The position numbers and the translations under genes are program-made. Below are positions 8,988 to 16,930 of a DNA stretch of 44,775 nt, piece by piece. The DNA lies in assembly GCA_913057785.1 (NCBI GenBank), contig CAJXPD010000052.1:1-44775 (forward strand), in the 5' to 3' direction. How positions within the stretch are numbered: the first letter of the stretch is position 1; each line of letters opens with the position of its first letter. The notes under the pieces were generated by a model. That model did not search any database and was not told where the DNA came from. It saw nothing but the letters and a program-made list of their open reading frames with translations. Origin of the DNA: an uncultured Lewinella sp. (lineage in GTDB: Bacteria > Bacteroidota > Bacteroidia > Chitinophagales > Saprospiraceae).

Positions 8988-9551
8988 ATGAAAACTTTCC
9001 ATCTTCTAAGTGGCCCTTGGCCATGGTATGTGGCAGGCCCATTAATGGGGTGCACTATTCCTTTACTGTTGTTTTGGGGAAATAGAATGCTTGGTGCCTC
9101 CTCCAGTCTAAAACATCTTTGCGCCTTAGTACCCTCCAAGGCTGAGTACTTTCAGTATGATGTTCGCAAAGGGTATTGGAATTTGACTTTTGTCTTTGGA
9201 GTATGCATAGGTGCAGCCCTTTGCTATCGATACTTCTATGAGACAGAACAAGTTATGATTGCAGCTTCCACTATGGCTGATCTTCAGCTTCTTGGCTTAT
9301 CTGATTTTCGAGGACTTATGCCAGAAGAAATTTTTGGTCAAAATCAATATCAGCAGCCTAGATTCTGGAGCTTCACGCTGTTAGGAGGATTGTTTTTGGG
9401 TTTTGGCGTCCGCTACGCTGGCGGCTGTACCTCTGGCCATGGCTTTATGGGGCTGTCGCAAATGAGTAAGGCTTCCTTTCTTGCCGTCATGGCATTCTTT
9501 GCTGGCGGAATGTTCTTCACCTTCTTTCTCTTACCTTATTTTCTAATCTAA
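8988..9551 (+). CDS. YeeE/YedE family membrane protein (sulfur-compound transporter half)
   Basis: A 187-residue polytopic inner-membrane protein of the YeeE/YedE (DUF395) family. It has hydrophobic segments at about 13-30, 65-82, 128-145 and 163-185. The family signatures are present: GPLMGCTIP...GNRMLGASSSL near the N-terminus and GGCTSGHGFMGLSQMSK at 145-161, with C147 as the conserved pore cysteine. Characterised YeeE takes up thiosulfate through conserved cysteines, and split two-gene versions (PmpA/PmpB-like) are known. The second half follows 10 bp downstream and both would form one transporter. No rhodanese, ArsR-type regulator or persulfide dioxygenase is adjacent, so the substrate is not fixed by context. 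Confidence 0.85.
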   Translation: MKTFHLLSGPWPWYVAGPLMGCTIPLLLFWGNRMLGASSSLKHLCALVPSKAEYFQYDVRKGYWNLTFVFGVCIGAALCYRYFYETEQVMIAASTMADLQLLGLSDFRGLMPEEIFGQNQYQQPRFWSFTLLGGLFLGFGVRYAGGCTSGHGFMGLSQMSKASFLAVMAFFAGGMFFTFFLLPYFLI

Positions 9552-9561
9552 AACATCCCTC

Positions 9562-9975
9562 ATGAAGTACTTAAAGTTTATGTTAATCGGCCTGTATTTC
9601 GGGGCCTTGATCGTCAAGTCCGAAGCCTTGAGCTGGTTTCGTATTCAAGAGATGTTTCGACTACAGTCATTTCATATGTTCGGGATATTTGGATCAGCGG
9701 TACTAGTAGGTGGTGTCACCGTTATGCTAACCAAACGTTATCACTTGCCCACCATCTCTGGCGAAACCATATTGATTGAGAAGAAGCCTTTACAGCCAAC
9801 AGCTCATATTATCGGTGGGGTTCTTTTTGGTTTTGGCTGGGTCTTGACTGGGCTATGCATAGCTCCCATTTTTGCACTCTTGGGAGTCGGTGCTGTGGCG
9901 GCTATCCCCATCTTTTTTGGTGCTTTACTTGGAGTGTATCTGTACGGCCACCTGCAGCATAAATTACCTCATTAA
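9562..9975 (+). CDS. YeeE/YedE family membrane protein, second half (DUF6691-like)
   Basis: A 137-residue partner of the preceding gene. It has hydrophobic segments at about 4-20, 38-56, 82-100 and 104-128. The conserved block GGVLFGFGWVLTGLCIAP (85-102) corresponds to the family's GxGWxxxGxCPG motif with C99 as the expected functional cysteine; the Pro-Gly after Cys is changed to Ile-Ala-Pro. It lies 10 bp after its partner, so the two are co-transcribed and probably translated together. Split YeeE/YedE pairs of this size are common in Bacteroidota and Proteobacteria. Confidence 0.82.
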   Translation: MKYLKFMLIGLYFGALIVKSEALSWFRIQEMFRLQSFHMFGIFGSAVLVGGVTVMLTKRYHLPTISGETILIEKKPLQPTAHIIGGVLFGFGWVLTGLCIAPIFALLGVGAVAAIPIFFGALLGVYLYGHLQHKLPH

Positions 9976-10031
9976 GGTAAGAAAGTGCCGATGGATTGGG
10001 ACAAATATCAAACTCAGTAGACTAATAGATA

Positions 10032-10232
10032 GTGGAAACTAAGAACCCTAAAAAAACAAAACCCATGATCAATGAAAACCTCAATCCACTTTCCTTCGTA
10101 GAAGAAAGGAAAAAGGAAGAAACGATGCTCGATAAGGAAAAACTAATATCCGCTCTGATTGCAATTGCTTGCCTCACCTTCTTTCCTCTAGTGTACATCA
10201 TCGGAAGGAGTCTTGTGCTGTGGTTCGGATAA
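10032..10232 (+). CDS. Small single-pass membrane protein (hypothetical)
   Basis: An ORF of 66 codons from a GTG at 10032, with in-frame ATGs at 10065 and 10125. The C-terminal ~28 residues are one hydrophobic helix (ISALIAIACLTFFPLVYIIG), preceded by a charged Lys/Glu segment. The ATG at 10125 has a purine-rich AAGGAAAAAGGAAGAAACG just upstream and would give a 35-residue single-pass protein. It follows the YeeE pair by 56 bp in the same direction and may be part of that transcript. There is no recognisable family. An antisense ORF covers the same span, so coding status is uncertain. Confidence 0.4.
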   Translation: METKNPKKTKPMINENLNPLSFVEERKKEETMLDKEKLISALIAIACLTFFPLVYIIGRSLVLWFG

Positions 10233-10265
10233 ATCACCTTACAGACTAAGAAAACAGGAGGAGCA

Positions 10266-10757
10266 CTAATTGGAAGATTTTCGTTTCAGGAAGTATTCAT
10301 CTTTTCTAGCCTTACCATTGACCTTACCATCGGTCCAGGCCTCTAATTCATCTTTATTCTGGAGTTCATACCCAACTTCTTGTGGATAGTCGTGCTCCGG
10401 ATTCTTGAATACCCAACGGTTATTCTCCACTTCAGTGGCGGTAAACAAGGTGGGAGCAGAGTTGTTAATGATTGCGATGTAGGCCCAATGCGGTCCCAAC
10501 TTACGGATGCTGATGTTTTCAACCAGCACCGTGTCTCCTCCGCGGATCCAAAAGCCTTCGCCTTGCAGATAGTCAGCTGTTCTCTTTTCCCACCTTTCAA
10601 TGAAAGTGCCACCACCCAAAGGGCCTTCCCAATGGCCAATAAGACCATCAAATGGAGTTGTAGCATTGGATATGGTAGCTTTCTTAGTAGCACAGGTAGA
10701 TAGGAAGCCGGTAGCCATCAGGAGAATTGCGAATTGTAATACGGTCGTTTTATTCAT
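10266..10757 (-). CDS. DUF6265-like lipoprotein
   Basis: I start at the ATG at 10757 (163 residues), which opens a lipoprotein signal (MNKTTVLQFAILLMATGFLSTC) with lipobox L-S-T-C; the frame extends upstream to 10808 without a signal. The mature part has the pattern of DUF6265 proteins: a tryptophan-rich start (LIGHWEGPLGGGTFIERWEK), RGGDTVLVENISIRK and the strongly conserved FKNPEHDYPQEVGYE. These are small lipocalin-like envelope proteins of unknown function. It begins 54 bp after the stop of the AraC-type gene and is likely co-transcribed with it. Confidence 0.7.
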   Translation of the reverse strand: MNKTTVLQFAILLMATGFLSTCATKKATISNATTPFDGLIGHWEGPLGGGTFIERWEKRTADYLQGEGFWIRGGDTVLVENISIRKLGPHWAYIAIINNSAPTLFTATEVENNRWVFKNPEHDYPQEVGYELQNKDELEAWTDGKVNGKARKDEYFLKRKSSN

Positions 10758-10811
10758 AGGAACAAAGCTATTGACGAAATCCAAAGGGAAATTGTACAAA
10801 AGCGACATTAA

Positions 10812-11633
10812 TTAAGAGCCAGTGAATTGTTCATTTAATTCATTTTGTTGCAAGAAGAACTGGCGAGGGCTTTGACCAGCAAAGCGCTTAAAGTCACGAT
10901 TAAAATGCGCTTGGTCAAAATACCCGGCAGCTAAACTGACGTCAGTGAGCGTGGAGAATGGCTGATGCTGTACCAGGCGAATGGCTTTTTGTAATCGAGC
11001 AATCCTGGCTAGCGTTTTGGGCTTTGTGCCGGTCACTTCTAGAAACTTTCTTTGAAAATGTCGCGGACTGATTTTGTACGAGCGAATGATGTCTTTAATA
11101 TCACCAATTCCTCCATTCTGTGAAATGATATCACTTACATGTACAATTAATGGATCGGGTCTGGAACATTTAGCCAATTGTCTCAGGAGGAATGCCTCGA
11201 TGATGTGGACCGCAGAAGAGATACTAGGAGCTTCATTTACTTGTTCTTCCAGTTCTTGACCACTTCTGCCAAAAAGGTCTAGCAAACTTATTTGCTGCGC
11301 TTGAAATTCTTTCGGCGATAGCGAAACAAAGGGAAAAAGTCCATACGGGCGAAATCGAACGGCAATAATTTTAGCGTCGGCCGAGGGGATCAAGTCCAAG
11401 TACTGATGAAGTTGTCCATACAAGAAACTTCTGGCTTGTGCACGTTCTACACCTTGATCTTTTTGCAAGAATCGACCACCCAAGTGAAAAATCACTTCCA
11501 TTTGTCCATCTGGCAGTATCCGTTCAATCTTAGGAGCATACTGTCCAATCGGCACGCGATCTTCCAAAGTCCAAAAACAATTCACATAGGACCGGAGTGC
11601 TGGTATCGGTTGAAATTCTTGGTATTGCATCAA
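10812..11633 (-). CDS. AraC-type transcriptional regulator with DUF6597-like sensor domain
   Basis: A 273-residue protein. Residues ~1-110 match the DUF6597 N-terminal domain found in many AraC-type regulators (YVNCFWTLED, IERILPDGQMEVIFHLG, RFRPYGLFPF). Residues ~175-265 are the double helix-turn-helix AraC DNA-binding domain, with SPRHFQRKFLEVTGTKPKTL, then DVSLAAGYFDQAHFNRDFKR and AGQSPRQFF. The start is MM at 11633/11630. It is divergent from the DUF2470 gene (78 bp apart) and upstream of the DUF6265 lipoprotein on the same strand, so likely targets are itself, the lipoprotein and possibly the divergent gene. The ligand is unknown. Confidence 0.85.
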   Translation of the reverse strand: MMQYQEFQPIPALRSYVNCFWTLEDRVPIGQYAPKIERILPDGQMEVIFHLGGRFLQKDQGVERAQARSFLYGQLHQYLDLIPSADAKIIAVRFRPYGLFPFVSLSPKEFQAQQISLLDLFGRSGQELEEQVNEAPSISSAVHIIEAFLLRQLAKCSRPDPLIVHVSDIISQNGGIGDIKDIIRSYKISPRHFQRKFLEVTGTKPKTLARIARLQKAIRLVQHQPFSTLTDVSLAAGYFDQAHFNRDFKRFAGQSPRQFFLQQNELNEQFTGS

Positions 11634-11711
11634 GCCATAAGTTAGCTTAATTTTGGCTACGCCAGAAGAAAAAATTGAAGGATTAAAGTATTACACCTAG
11701 ATCAAATCATA

Positions 11712-12011
11712 ATGAAGGATAGTCCTGAATCACAACAGAAATTCGTGGATTTCGCTATTGCGCACATGAACGAGGATCATCGAAAGGATATGAGAGATAT
11801 GATCAAAGCCTTTTTGAGTGTTAATTGGGTCACAGATGCAGAGATGCTAGGTTTTGAGGCAGAGGAGATCAAACTAAGAGGTTATGGCGAGCAAGGACAA
11901 GCTGAGATGTTCACTCTGCCCTTTGACACGCCATTAAAGAACGTTCGAGAACTCCGGCCTAGGCTAGTCGAAATGGTGAAAAAGGCTAGAGAAATCTTGC
12001 AGACTGATTAA
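11712..12011 (+). CDS. Stand-alone DUF2470 protein (HugZ C-terminal-like)
   Basis: A 99-residue soluble protein consisting only of a DUF2470 domain: FAIAHMNEDHRKDMRDMIKA at 13-32, followed by MLGFEAEEIKLRGYG and FDTPLKNVRELRPRLVEMVKKAR. In HugZ/HutZ-type heme-degrading proteins and in pyridoxamine-oxidase-like proteins this domain sits at the C-terminus and its His/Asp-rich helix lies near the heme. Here no FMN-binding split barrel precedes it, so it may bind heme or a metal on its own; this is inference. It is divergent from the AraC gene and ends 8 bp from the convergent DUF1501 gene. Confidence 0.75.
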   Translation: MKDSPESQQKFVDFAIAHMNEDHRKDMRDMIKAFLSVNWVTDAEMLGFEAEEIKLRGYGEQGQAEMFTLPFDTPLKNVRELRPRLVEMVKKAREILQTD

Positions 12012-12016
12012 ACAGC

Positions 12017-12030
12017 TTCTTAGCTAAGAA
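12017..12030. terminator. 14-bp palindrome between convergent genes
   Basis: TTCTTAGCTAAGAA is a perfect palindrome that overlaps the stop end of the DUF1501 gene, 6 bp past the DUF2470 stop. It could form a small bidirectional 3'-end structure, but the stem has only 7 A/T-rich pairs without a loop. Confidence 0.25.
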
Positions 12031-13489
12031 TGTCATGAACCACATGTCCATGTACATCTGTTAAACGGAATCGCCTACCTTGATACTTAAAGGTTAGTTG
12101 CTCATGATTAATGCCCATTAAGTGCATTAGTGTTGCTTGAAAGTCATGAACATGCACCGGATTCTCCAGGATGTTATAACCAAAATCATCTGTCCGTCCA
12201 TAGGTCATACCCGCCTTTACACCTGCCCCCGCCATCCACATCGTAAAGCATCTTGGATGATGATCTCGCCCGTAACTCTCTCCGGTCAATTTACCTTGAG
12301 AATAGACCGTGCGACCGAATTCCCCTCCCCAAATCACCAGCGTATCTTCTAGTAGTCCTCTTTCTTTTAAATCCGTTATTAGTGCAGCAGTGGCTTGATC
12401 GGTGCTTTTAGCCTGATGTCTTAGACCACCATTAAGATAGGTGTGCTGATCCCAACCTTGGTGATACAGTTGTACGAATCGCACATTTTTTTCCAGTAGT
12501 TTTCGGGCTAGCAAGCAGTTGGCTGCGAAGGTGCCGGGATCACGACTATCTGGACCGTAGCGCTCGAAGATGTAATCTGGCTCATTGGATAAATCTGTTA
12601 CTTCAGGTACGGCGGTTTGCATCCGGTAAGCCATTTCGTATTGTGCAATGCGGTTGTCCACTTCCGGATCGTTGTAAGCATCTCGTTGGAATTGGTTCAG
12701 CTTCTTTAAGTAGTTCAACATCGCTCTTCGGTCCATCCCATCGTATCCTTCTGGATTGTTGAGGTAAAGCACTGGATCTTTCCCTGATCTAAATTGTACC
12801 CCCTGATGACGAGTAGGCAGGAAGCCATTGCCCCAGAGGCGGGCATACAAGGGTTGTCCCCCTGCATTTTTCGAAACCAGCACAATGAAAGTCGGTAAGT
12901 TCTCATTCAGAGATCCCAATCCATAGCTAACCCAGGCCCCAATTGAAGGTCGACCAGCTATTTGGTTACCAGATTGGAAGAAAGTAATGGCGGGGTCATG
13001 ATTAATGGCTTCCGTATACATGGTTTTGATAAAGCAAAGATCATCTACAACCTTGGCCGTGTGTGGTAGTAGTTCGCTAACCCATGCCCCAGACTTGCCA
13101 TGTCTTTGGAACTCGAAGGCGGAAGCTGCCATCGGGAGAGCCGTCTGCCCGGCGCTCATCCCCGTTAATCTTTGGCCCTTGCGAACGGAGTCCGGTAGAT
13201 TCTGGCCGTGTACTGCTCGTAATTCTGGCTTGTAATCAAACAAGTCCATTTGCGAAGGCCCACCACTCATGAACAGATAGACAATTCGCTTGGCTTTTGG
13301 GAAGAAATTTGGGAAACTCAACGGACTAGGTACCACTTCAGAAGATGCTGGTGATTGAAGCTGCTGAGCCAAGAGTTGACCACCCCCGACTATAGATCCT
13401 AAGGCCATGGCACCTAGGCCCATGGAAGTCTTGGTAAGGAAATTCCTTCGTGATTGCTTTTCTTCTATATTGAATAAGTCTCGGTTCAT
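12020..13489 (-). CDS. DUF1501 family protein, Tat-exported
   Basis: A 489-residue protein with a twin-arginine signal (S13-R14-R15-N-F-L, then a Gly/Ala-rich hydrophobic stretch to about 42). The mature part is DUF1501, of the alkaline-phosphatase/sulfatase-like superfamily: RIVYLFMSGGPSQMDLFDYKP, FVQLYHQGWDQH, LVIWGGEFGRT and GRDHHPRCFTMWMAGAGVK. These blocks carry the Asp/His metal-ligand positions of the superfamily. In many Planctomycetes and Bacteroidota, DUF1501 genes sit beside PSD1 (DUF1553) genes, as here with only 5 bp between; the biochemical role of the pair is not established. Export via Tat suggests that a cofactor or metal is inserted in the cytoplasm. Confidence 0.88.
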   Translation of the reverse strand: MNRDLFNIEEKQSRRNFLTKTSMGLGAMALGSIVGGGQLLAQQLQSPASSEVVPSPLSFPNFFPKAKRIVYLFMSGGPSQMDLFDYKPELRAVHGQNLPDSVRKGQRLTGMSAGQTALPMAASAFEFQRHGKSGAWVSELLPHTAKVVDDLCFIKTMYTEAINHDPAITFFQSGNQIAGRPSIGAWVSYGLGSLNENLPTFIVLVSKNAGGQPLYARLWGNGFLPTRHQGVQFRSGKDPVLYLNNPEGYDGMDRRAMLNYLKKLNQFQRDAYNDPEVDNRIAQYEMAYRMQTAVPEVTDLSNEPDYIFERYGPDSRDPGTFAANCLLARKLLEKNVRFVQLYHQGWDQHTYLNGGLRHQAKSTDQATAALITDLKERGLLEDTLVIWGGEFGRTVYSQGKLTGESYGRDHHPRCFTMWMAGAGVKAGMTYGRTDDFGYNILENPVHVHDFQATLMHLMGINHEQLTFKYQGRRFRLTDVHGHVVHDILS

Positions 13490-13494
13490 GGCTT

Positions 13495-16400
13495 TTATCT
13501 TTTTATTACGCTTGCATCAGCATTAATGATGGTGCTAGCGACCACTGCATTAGCAGCTAATAAAGCGGGAGATACAGATGCATCCAGTTGAAAGTCGCCA
13601 GCTTGCAGCCAGCCGGCAGTTTTATCTGCATCTGCTTTGAATTTTGCAATTTCTTGTTGCTGTAGTTGTAATAAAACCTCCAACTCATCTTGGGTTGGCG
13701 CTCTGCCGGAAAGGCTCCTAAAGGCATTAGCAATGGCTATCTTAGGTTCGCTGGCTTTGCTGATCTTTTGTCCCAGTACTTTGGCGGCTTCTAGGAAGAT
13801 CGGATCATTTAGTAACACCAATGCCTGCAAAGGAGTGCTGGTTTTTTGCCTCCGCACCGTGCAATTCGCACGACTTGGAGCATCAAAGGTGGCTTGAGTA
13901 GGATGAGGGATAGTGCGCTTCCAGAAAGTATAAAGACTCCTACGATACAGTTTCTCCCCCTTGTCTGTCTGATATCGGGAACCGTTGATTCGCCAGAGAC
14001 CGTCGGGTTGATAGGGCTTGACGCTAGGGCCTCCGATTCGGTCTGACAAAAGGCCACTAGCGGCCAAAGCATTGTCTCTGAGCATTTCAGCTGTTAAGCG
14101 CATACTTGGCCCTCGAGATAAATAAATGTTCTCTGGATCTTTTTCTCTTTGTACGCTACTGGCCTTAGAACTTTGGCGATAGGTCGAGGACATTACAATC
14201 AGCTTTACCAAGGCCTTAGTGTCCCATCCTGATTCTATAAATTGGACAGCTAGCCAGTCCAATAAGGCAGGATGAGAGGGAAGCTGACCTTGGTTGCCAA
14301 AATCTTCTGCCGTAGCCACCAATCCTCTACCGAAAAACTGCTGCCAAATTCGATTTACTAGCACTCTGGCTGTGGTAGGATGTGCTGGATCAAGTAACCA
14401 TTGAGCAAGGCCTAAGCGATTTTTGGGCAAGTCGGGAGAGAAGGGAAGTAGCCTTTCCGGGGTGTTCGGGAAAACTTGATCCGAGGGACTATCATATAAT
14501 CCTCGGGCTAGGATAAAGGTCGGCCGAGGTACCTCCATCTCTCTGATTACCATAATCTCCTTGATGGTGTCCATCACCTGGTTGTATTGTCTGCGGGAAG
14601 CCTCCAACTCTGCTAGCAGACCTTGACGTTCTTTTCCTTGAGAAAACCTGTAATGCTCTTCGTAAAGCTCAACTAGGTCTGTGGATGAGTTTGGGAGTGG
14701 TGCCGAGGCGAGTGCTTTCACCTCCAGCTCGCTTAGCTGTCCTTCAAAGACTTTAATATCATCAACTATGGTTCCAGCAGCGCCAATTCCTCTCCATCTG
14801 GCACCAATTTGTAATCCTGGCTCTTGCGATTTGGGCATGCCAAACAATATACTTTTGTACAGGTGATCACTGGTCACTTCTGTGACTTGTTCTTCACCGT
14901 TCAGAAAAAATCGTAGTCCATTTGCTGTGGAGGAACCATCGTAGGTCAGGCTAAGGTGAATCCACTGATCTCTAGGAACTTTATTGCTGTATTCTATGAT
15001 AGCATTGTAAGGCTCCGTACGAGCCATTAGAACTTCAAAGCGATTATCCTTTAATGCCAGGTGGTACCCTCGAAAATTATATAAGGCAGCTCCAATGCCC
15101 TTATGGAATATAACGCCATTCTCTAATTCGGCGGGTATCTTAGCCCATAGGCTGACGCTAAATGGGGTAGCCCGATCAAATACCCCTGCAGGTCCCAGGT
15201 CTAACCAGGCGTCACCATCCAACTGTAGACCATTATCTGCTTTGCCTTCGACTATATCCGCCCTTATCTCCCCTTTGACATGTTGTTGTTTCATGACCCC
15301 AACTTGATAGGGAGGGAGCTTATTCTGAATGCGCTGCCCGTCAAAATCAAAATGAGCTTGTAAAGGCGTTTGAACTAGGGTTTCCTTTCTTTGCTGTGCC
15401 TCGAACCAAGCTTCAAATTGTTGGAGCTTGCTTTCATCCATTGTAGCCAAGGCATTCCGCTTGTCCTGAACTTCGCGAAGCTGTTCTGCCAAAAGACTAT
15501 CCGTCTGATTCGATTTGAGTAATAAGGTGGGAACCGGCATAGCATTGTCCCAGCTGATTTGCCCTGCTTCTTGTACATTGTTGAAAAAGCTGAACAACTG
15601 GTAGTAATTCTCCTGCGAAATAGGATCGTATTTGTGGTCATGACAGCGTGCACATTCTAAGGTTAGACCCATGAAAGCAGCACCCAATGTGTTGGTTCTA
15701 TCCGCCACGTATTCCACCCGGAACTCTTCTGGAACAATTCCGCCCTCCATATTTTGCTGATGGTTTCGGTTAAAACCGGTGGCAAGAATGCTTTCATCCG
15801 TAGCATCTGGAAGTAGGTCTCCTGCTAACTGCCAAGTGATAAATTGATTGAACGGCATGTTTTCATTGAAAGCCTTGATTACCCAATCTCGCCAAGGAGA
15901 CATATCACGATAGCGGTCAACCGTATATCCATGGGTGTCGGCAAAGCGTGCCACGTCCATCCAATCAGTTGCCATGCGCTCGCCAAAATGTGGAGAAGCC
16001 AATAGCTCATCAACCCATGCTTCGTATTGTTCATCGCTTACCTCATCTTCAATTTTGGCAGTTGGCAAAATTTCATCGGGTGGGAGCCCTGTCAAATCAA
16101 GACTTACTCGTCTTCGCAACACTTCTGCCTCGGCTTGCGGAGAAACGGGCAAGGATTGTTCTTTCAACTGATTAAAGATGAAGTGATCTATTTCGTTCCG
16201 AACCCATTGTTTGTCTTCAACCACAGGGACCTCAGGTCGGCTAGGAGGAGTAAATGCCCAATGAGGTTTATAAGCGGCTCCTTCCTTTATCCATCTAATG
16301 AGAATTGCCTTTTCTCTGGGAGTTAAGTGAAGCTCTGAAGCCGGAGGAGGCATCATCAAATCCTCTGATACAGTGGTGATGCGATGAAAGACTTCACTAT

Positions 16401-16719
16401 TGCGTAGGCTCTTAGGGGCGATAGCTACTTTGTCGGGATGATCTGGGAGTGGAGCATAGGCCGCCTCCGCCTCGTCTAATCGTAAGCCAGCTTCTCTTTT
16501 GGCCTGATCTGGTCCATGACAGGCAAAGCAGCGATCACTTAAAATGGGTTTGATGTGAATGTTGAAATCCAATTCAGCTGGGAGCCCTACTAATTCTGCT
16601 TCAATATCTTCAGGAATAGAAGTTTGGCAGGAACTCAAGAGTAGAAACGCTATAAATAGCAGGGTAAAACTCAGAATAGATTGGATAGTACATGCTTCCT
16701 TATCAATGGCGAGTGACAT
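13495..16719 (-). CDS. PSD1-type lipoprotein: cytochrome c-like + DUF1549 + LamG + DUF1553
   Basis: A 1074-residue lipoprotein (lipobox L-S-S-C31). In order: a planctomycete-type cytochrome c domain with C64-F-A-C67-H68 followed by AGLRLDEAEAAY (about 55-150); DUF1549/PSCyt2 (about 172-385) with VARFADTHGY and a second heme-like motif C356-A-R-C359-H360; a LamG/concanavalin-like jelly roll (about 465-670); and DUF1553/PSD1 (about 755-1035) with ARVLVNRIWQQFFGRG and GNQGQLPSHPALLDWLA. The DUF1501 gene follows 5 bp downstream, the standard pairing. Two CxxCH motifs suggest covalent heme and redox activity at the cell envelope. Function is unknown; links to polysaccharide or sulfated substrate breakdown are proposed from genomic context only. 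Confidence 0.88.
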   Translation of the reverse strand: MSLAIDKEACTIQSILSFTLLFIAFLLLSSCQTSIPEDIEAELVGLPAELDFNIHIKPILSDRCFACHGPDQAKREAGLRLDEAEAAYAPLPDHPDKVAIAPKSLRNSEVFHRITTVSEDLMMPPPASELHLTPREKAILIRWIKEGAAYKPHWAFTPPSRPEVPVVEDKQWVRNEIDHFIFNQLKEQSLPVSPQAEAEVLRRRVSLDLTGLPPDEILPTAKIEDEVSDEQYEAWVDELLASPHFGERMATDWMDVARFADTHGYTVDRYRDMSPWRDWVIKAFNENMPFNQFITWQLAGDLLPDATDESILATGFNRNHQQNMEGGIVPEEFRVEYVADRTNTLGAAFMGLTLECARCHDHKYDPISQENYYQLFSFFNNVQEAGQISWDNAMPVPTLLLKSNQTDSLLAEQLREVQDKRNALATMDESKLQQFEAWFEAQQRKETLVQTPLQAHFDFDGQRIQNKLPPYQVGVMKQQHVKGEIRADIVEGKADNGLQLDGDAWLDLGPAGVFDRATPFSVSLWAKIPAELENGVIFHKGIGAALYNFRGYHLALKDNRFEVLMARTEPYNAIIEYSNKVPRDQWIHLSLTYDGSSTANGLRFFLNGEEQVTEVTSDHLYKSILFGMPKSQEPGLQIGARWRGIGAAGTIVDDIKVFEGQLSELEVKALASAPLPNSSTDLVELYEEHYRFSQGKERQGLLAELEASRRQYNQVMDTIKEIMVIREMEVPRPTFILARGLYDSPSDQVFPNTPERLLPFSPDLPKNRLGLAQWLLDPAHPTTARVLVNRIWQQFFGRGLVATAEDFGNQGQLPSHPALLDWLAVQFIESGWDTKALVKLIVMSSTYRQSSKASSVQREKDPENIYLSRGPSMRLTAEMLRDNALAASGLLSDRIGGPSVKPYQPDGLWRINGSRYQTDKGEKLYRRSLYTFWKRTIPHPTQATFDAPSRANCTVRRQKTSTPLQALVLLNDPIFLEAAKVLGQKISKASEPKIAIANAFRSLSGRAPTQDELEVLLQLQQQEIAKFKADADKTAGWLQAGDFQLDASVSPALLAANAVVASTIINADASVIKR

Positions 16720-16885
16720 AGCTACGACTTTATACTAGAAGACCTGTAGCGAAAGATCTCCTTAACTTGTTTAGAGTAATTCGTTCTACTCCTAAAGATC
16801 GGAATTTTTTCCTTACCCTTTGGACAGACGTTCACTATTTAGATCGATCCGCAAGGGCTTTTGTTTAAGATACCGGCTAAAGTAG

Positions 16886-16918
16886 GAAATCCTCCAAGAG
16901 ATTCTCTTGGAGGATTTC
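16886..16918 (-). terminator. Strong hairpin downstream of the OPT transporter
   Basis: A perfect 15-bp stem (GAAATCCTCCAAGAG / CTCTTGGAGGATTTC) with a 3-nt loop lies 12 bp past the OPT stop codon. No long U-tract follows in the - direction, but the stem strength and position support a terminator. Confidence 0.65.
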
Positions 16919-16930
16919 TAATTAGGATGT

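Noticed and set aside
10022..10237. 71-codon - strand ORF opposite the small membrane ORF
   Set aside because: The + strand version has a cleaner charged-then-hydrophobic layout and fits the direction of the upstream transporter genes; still uncertain.
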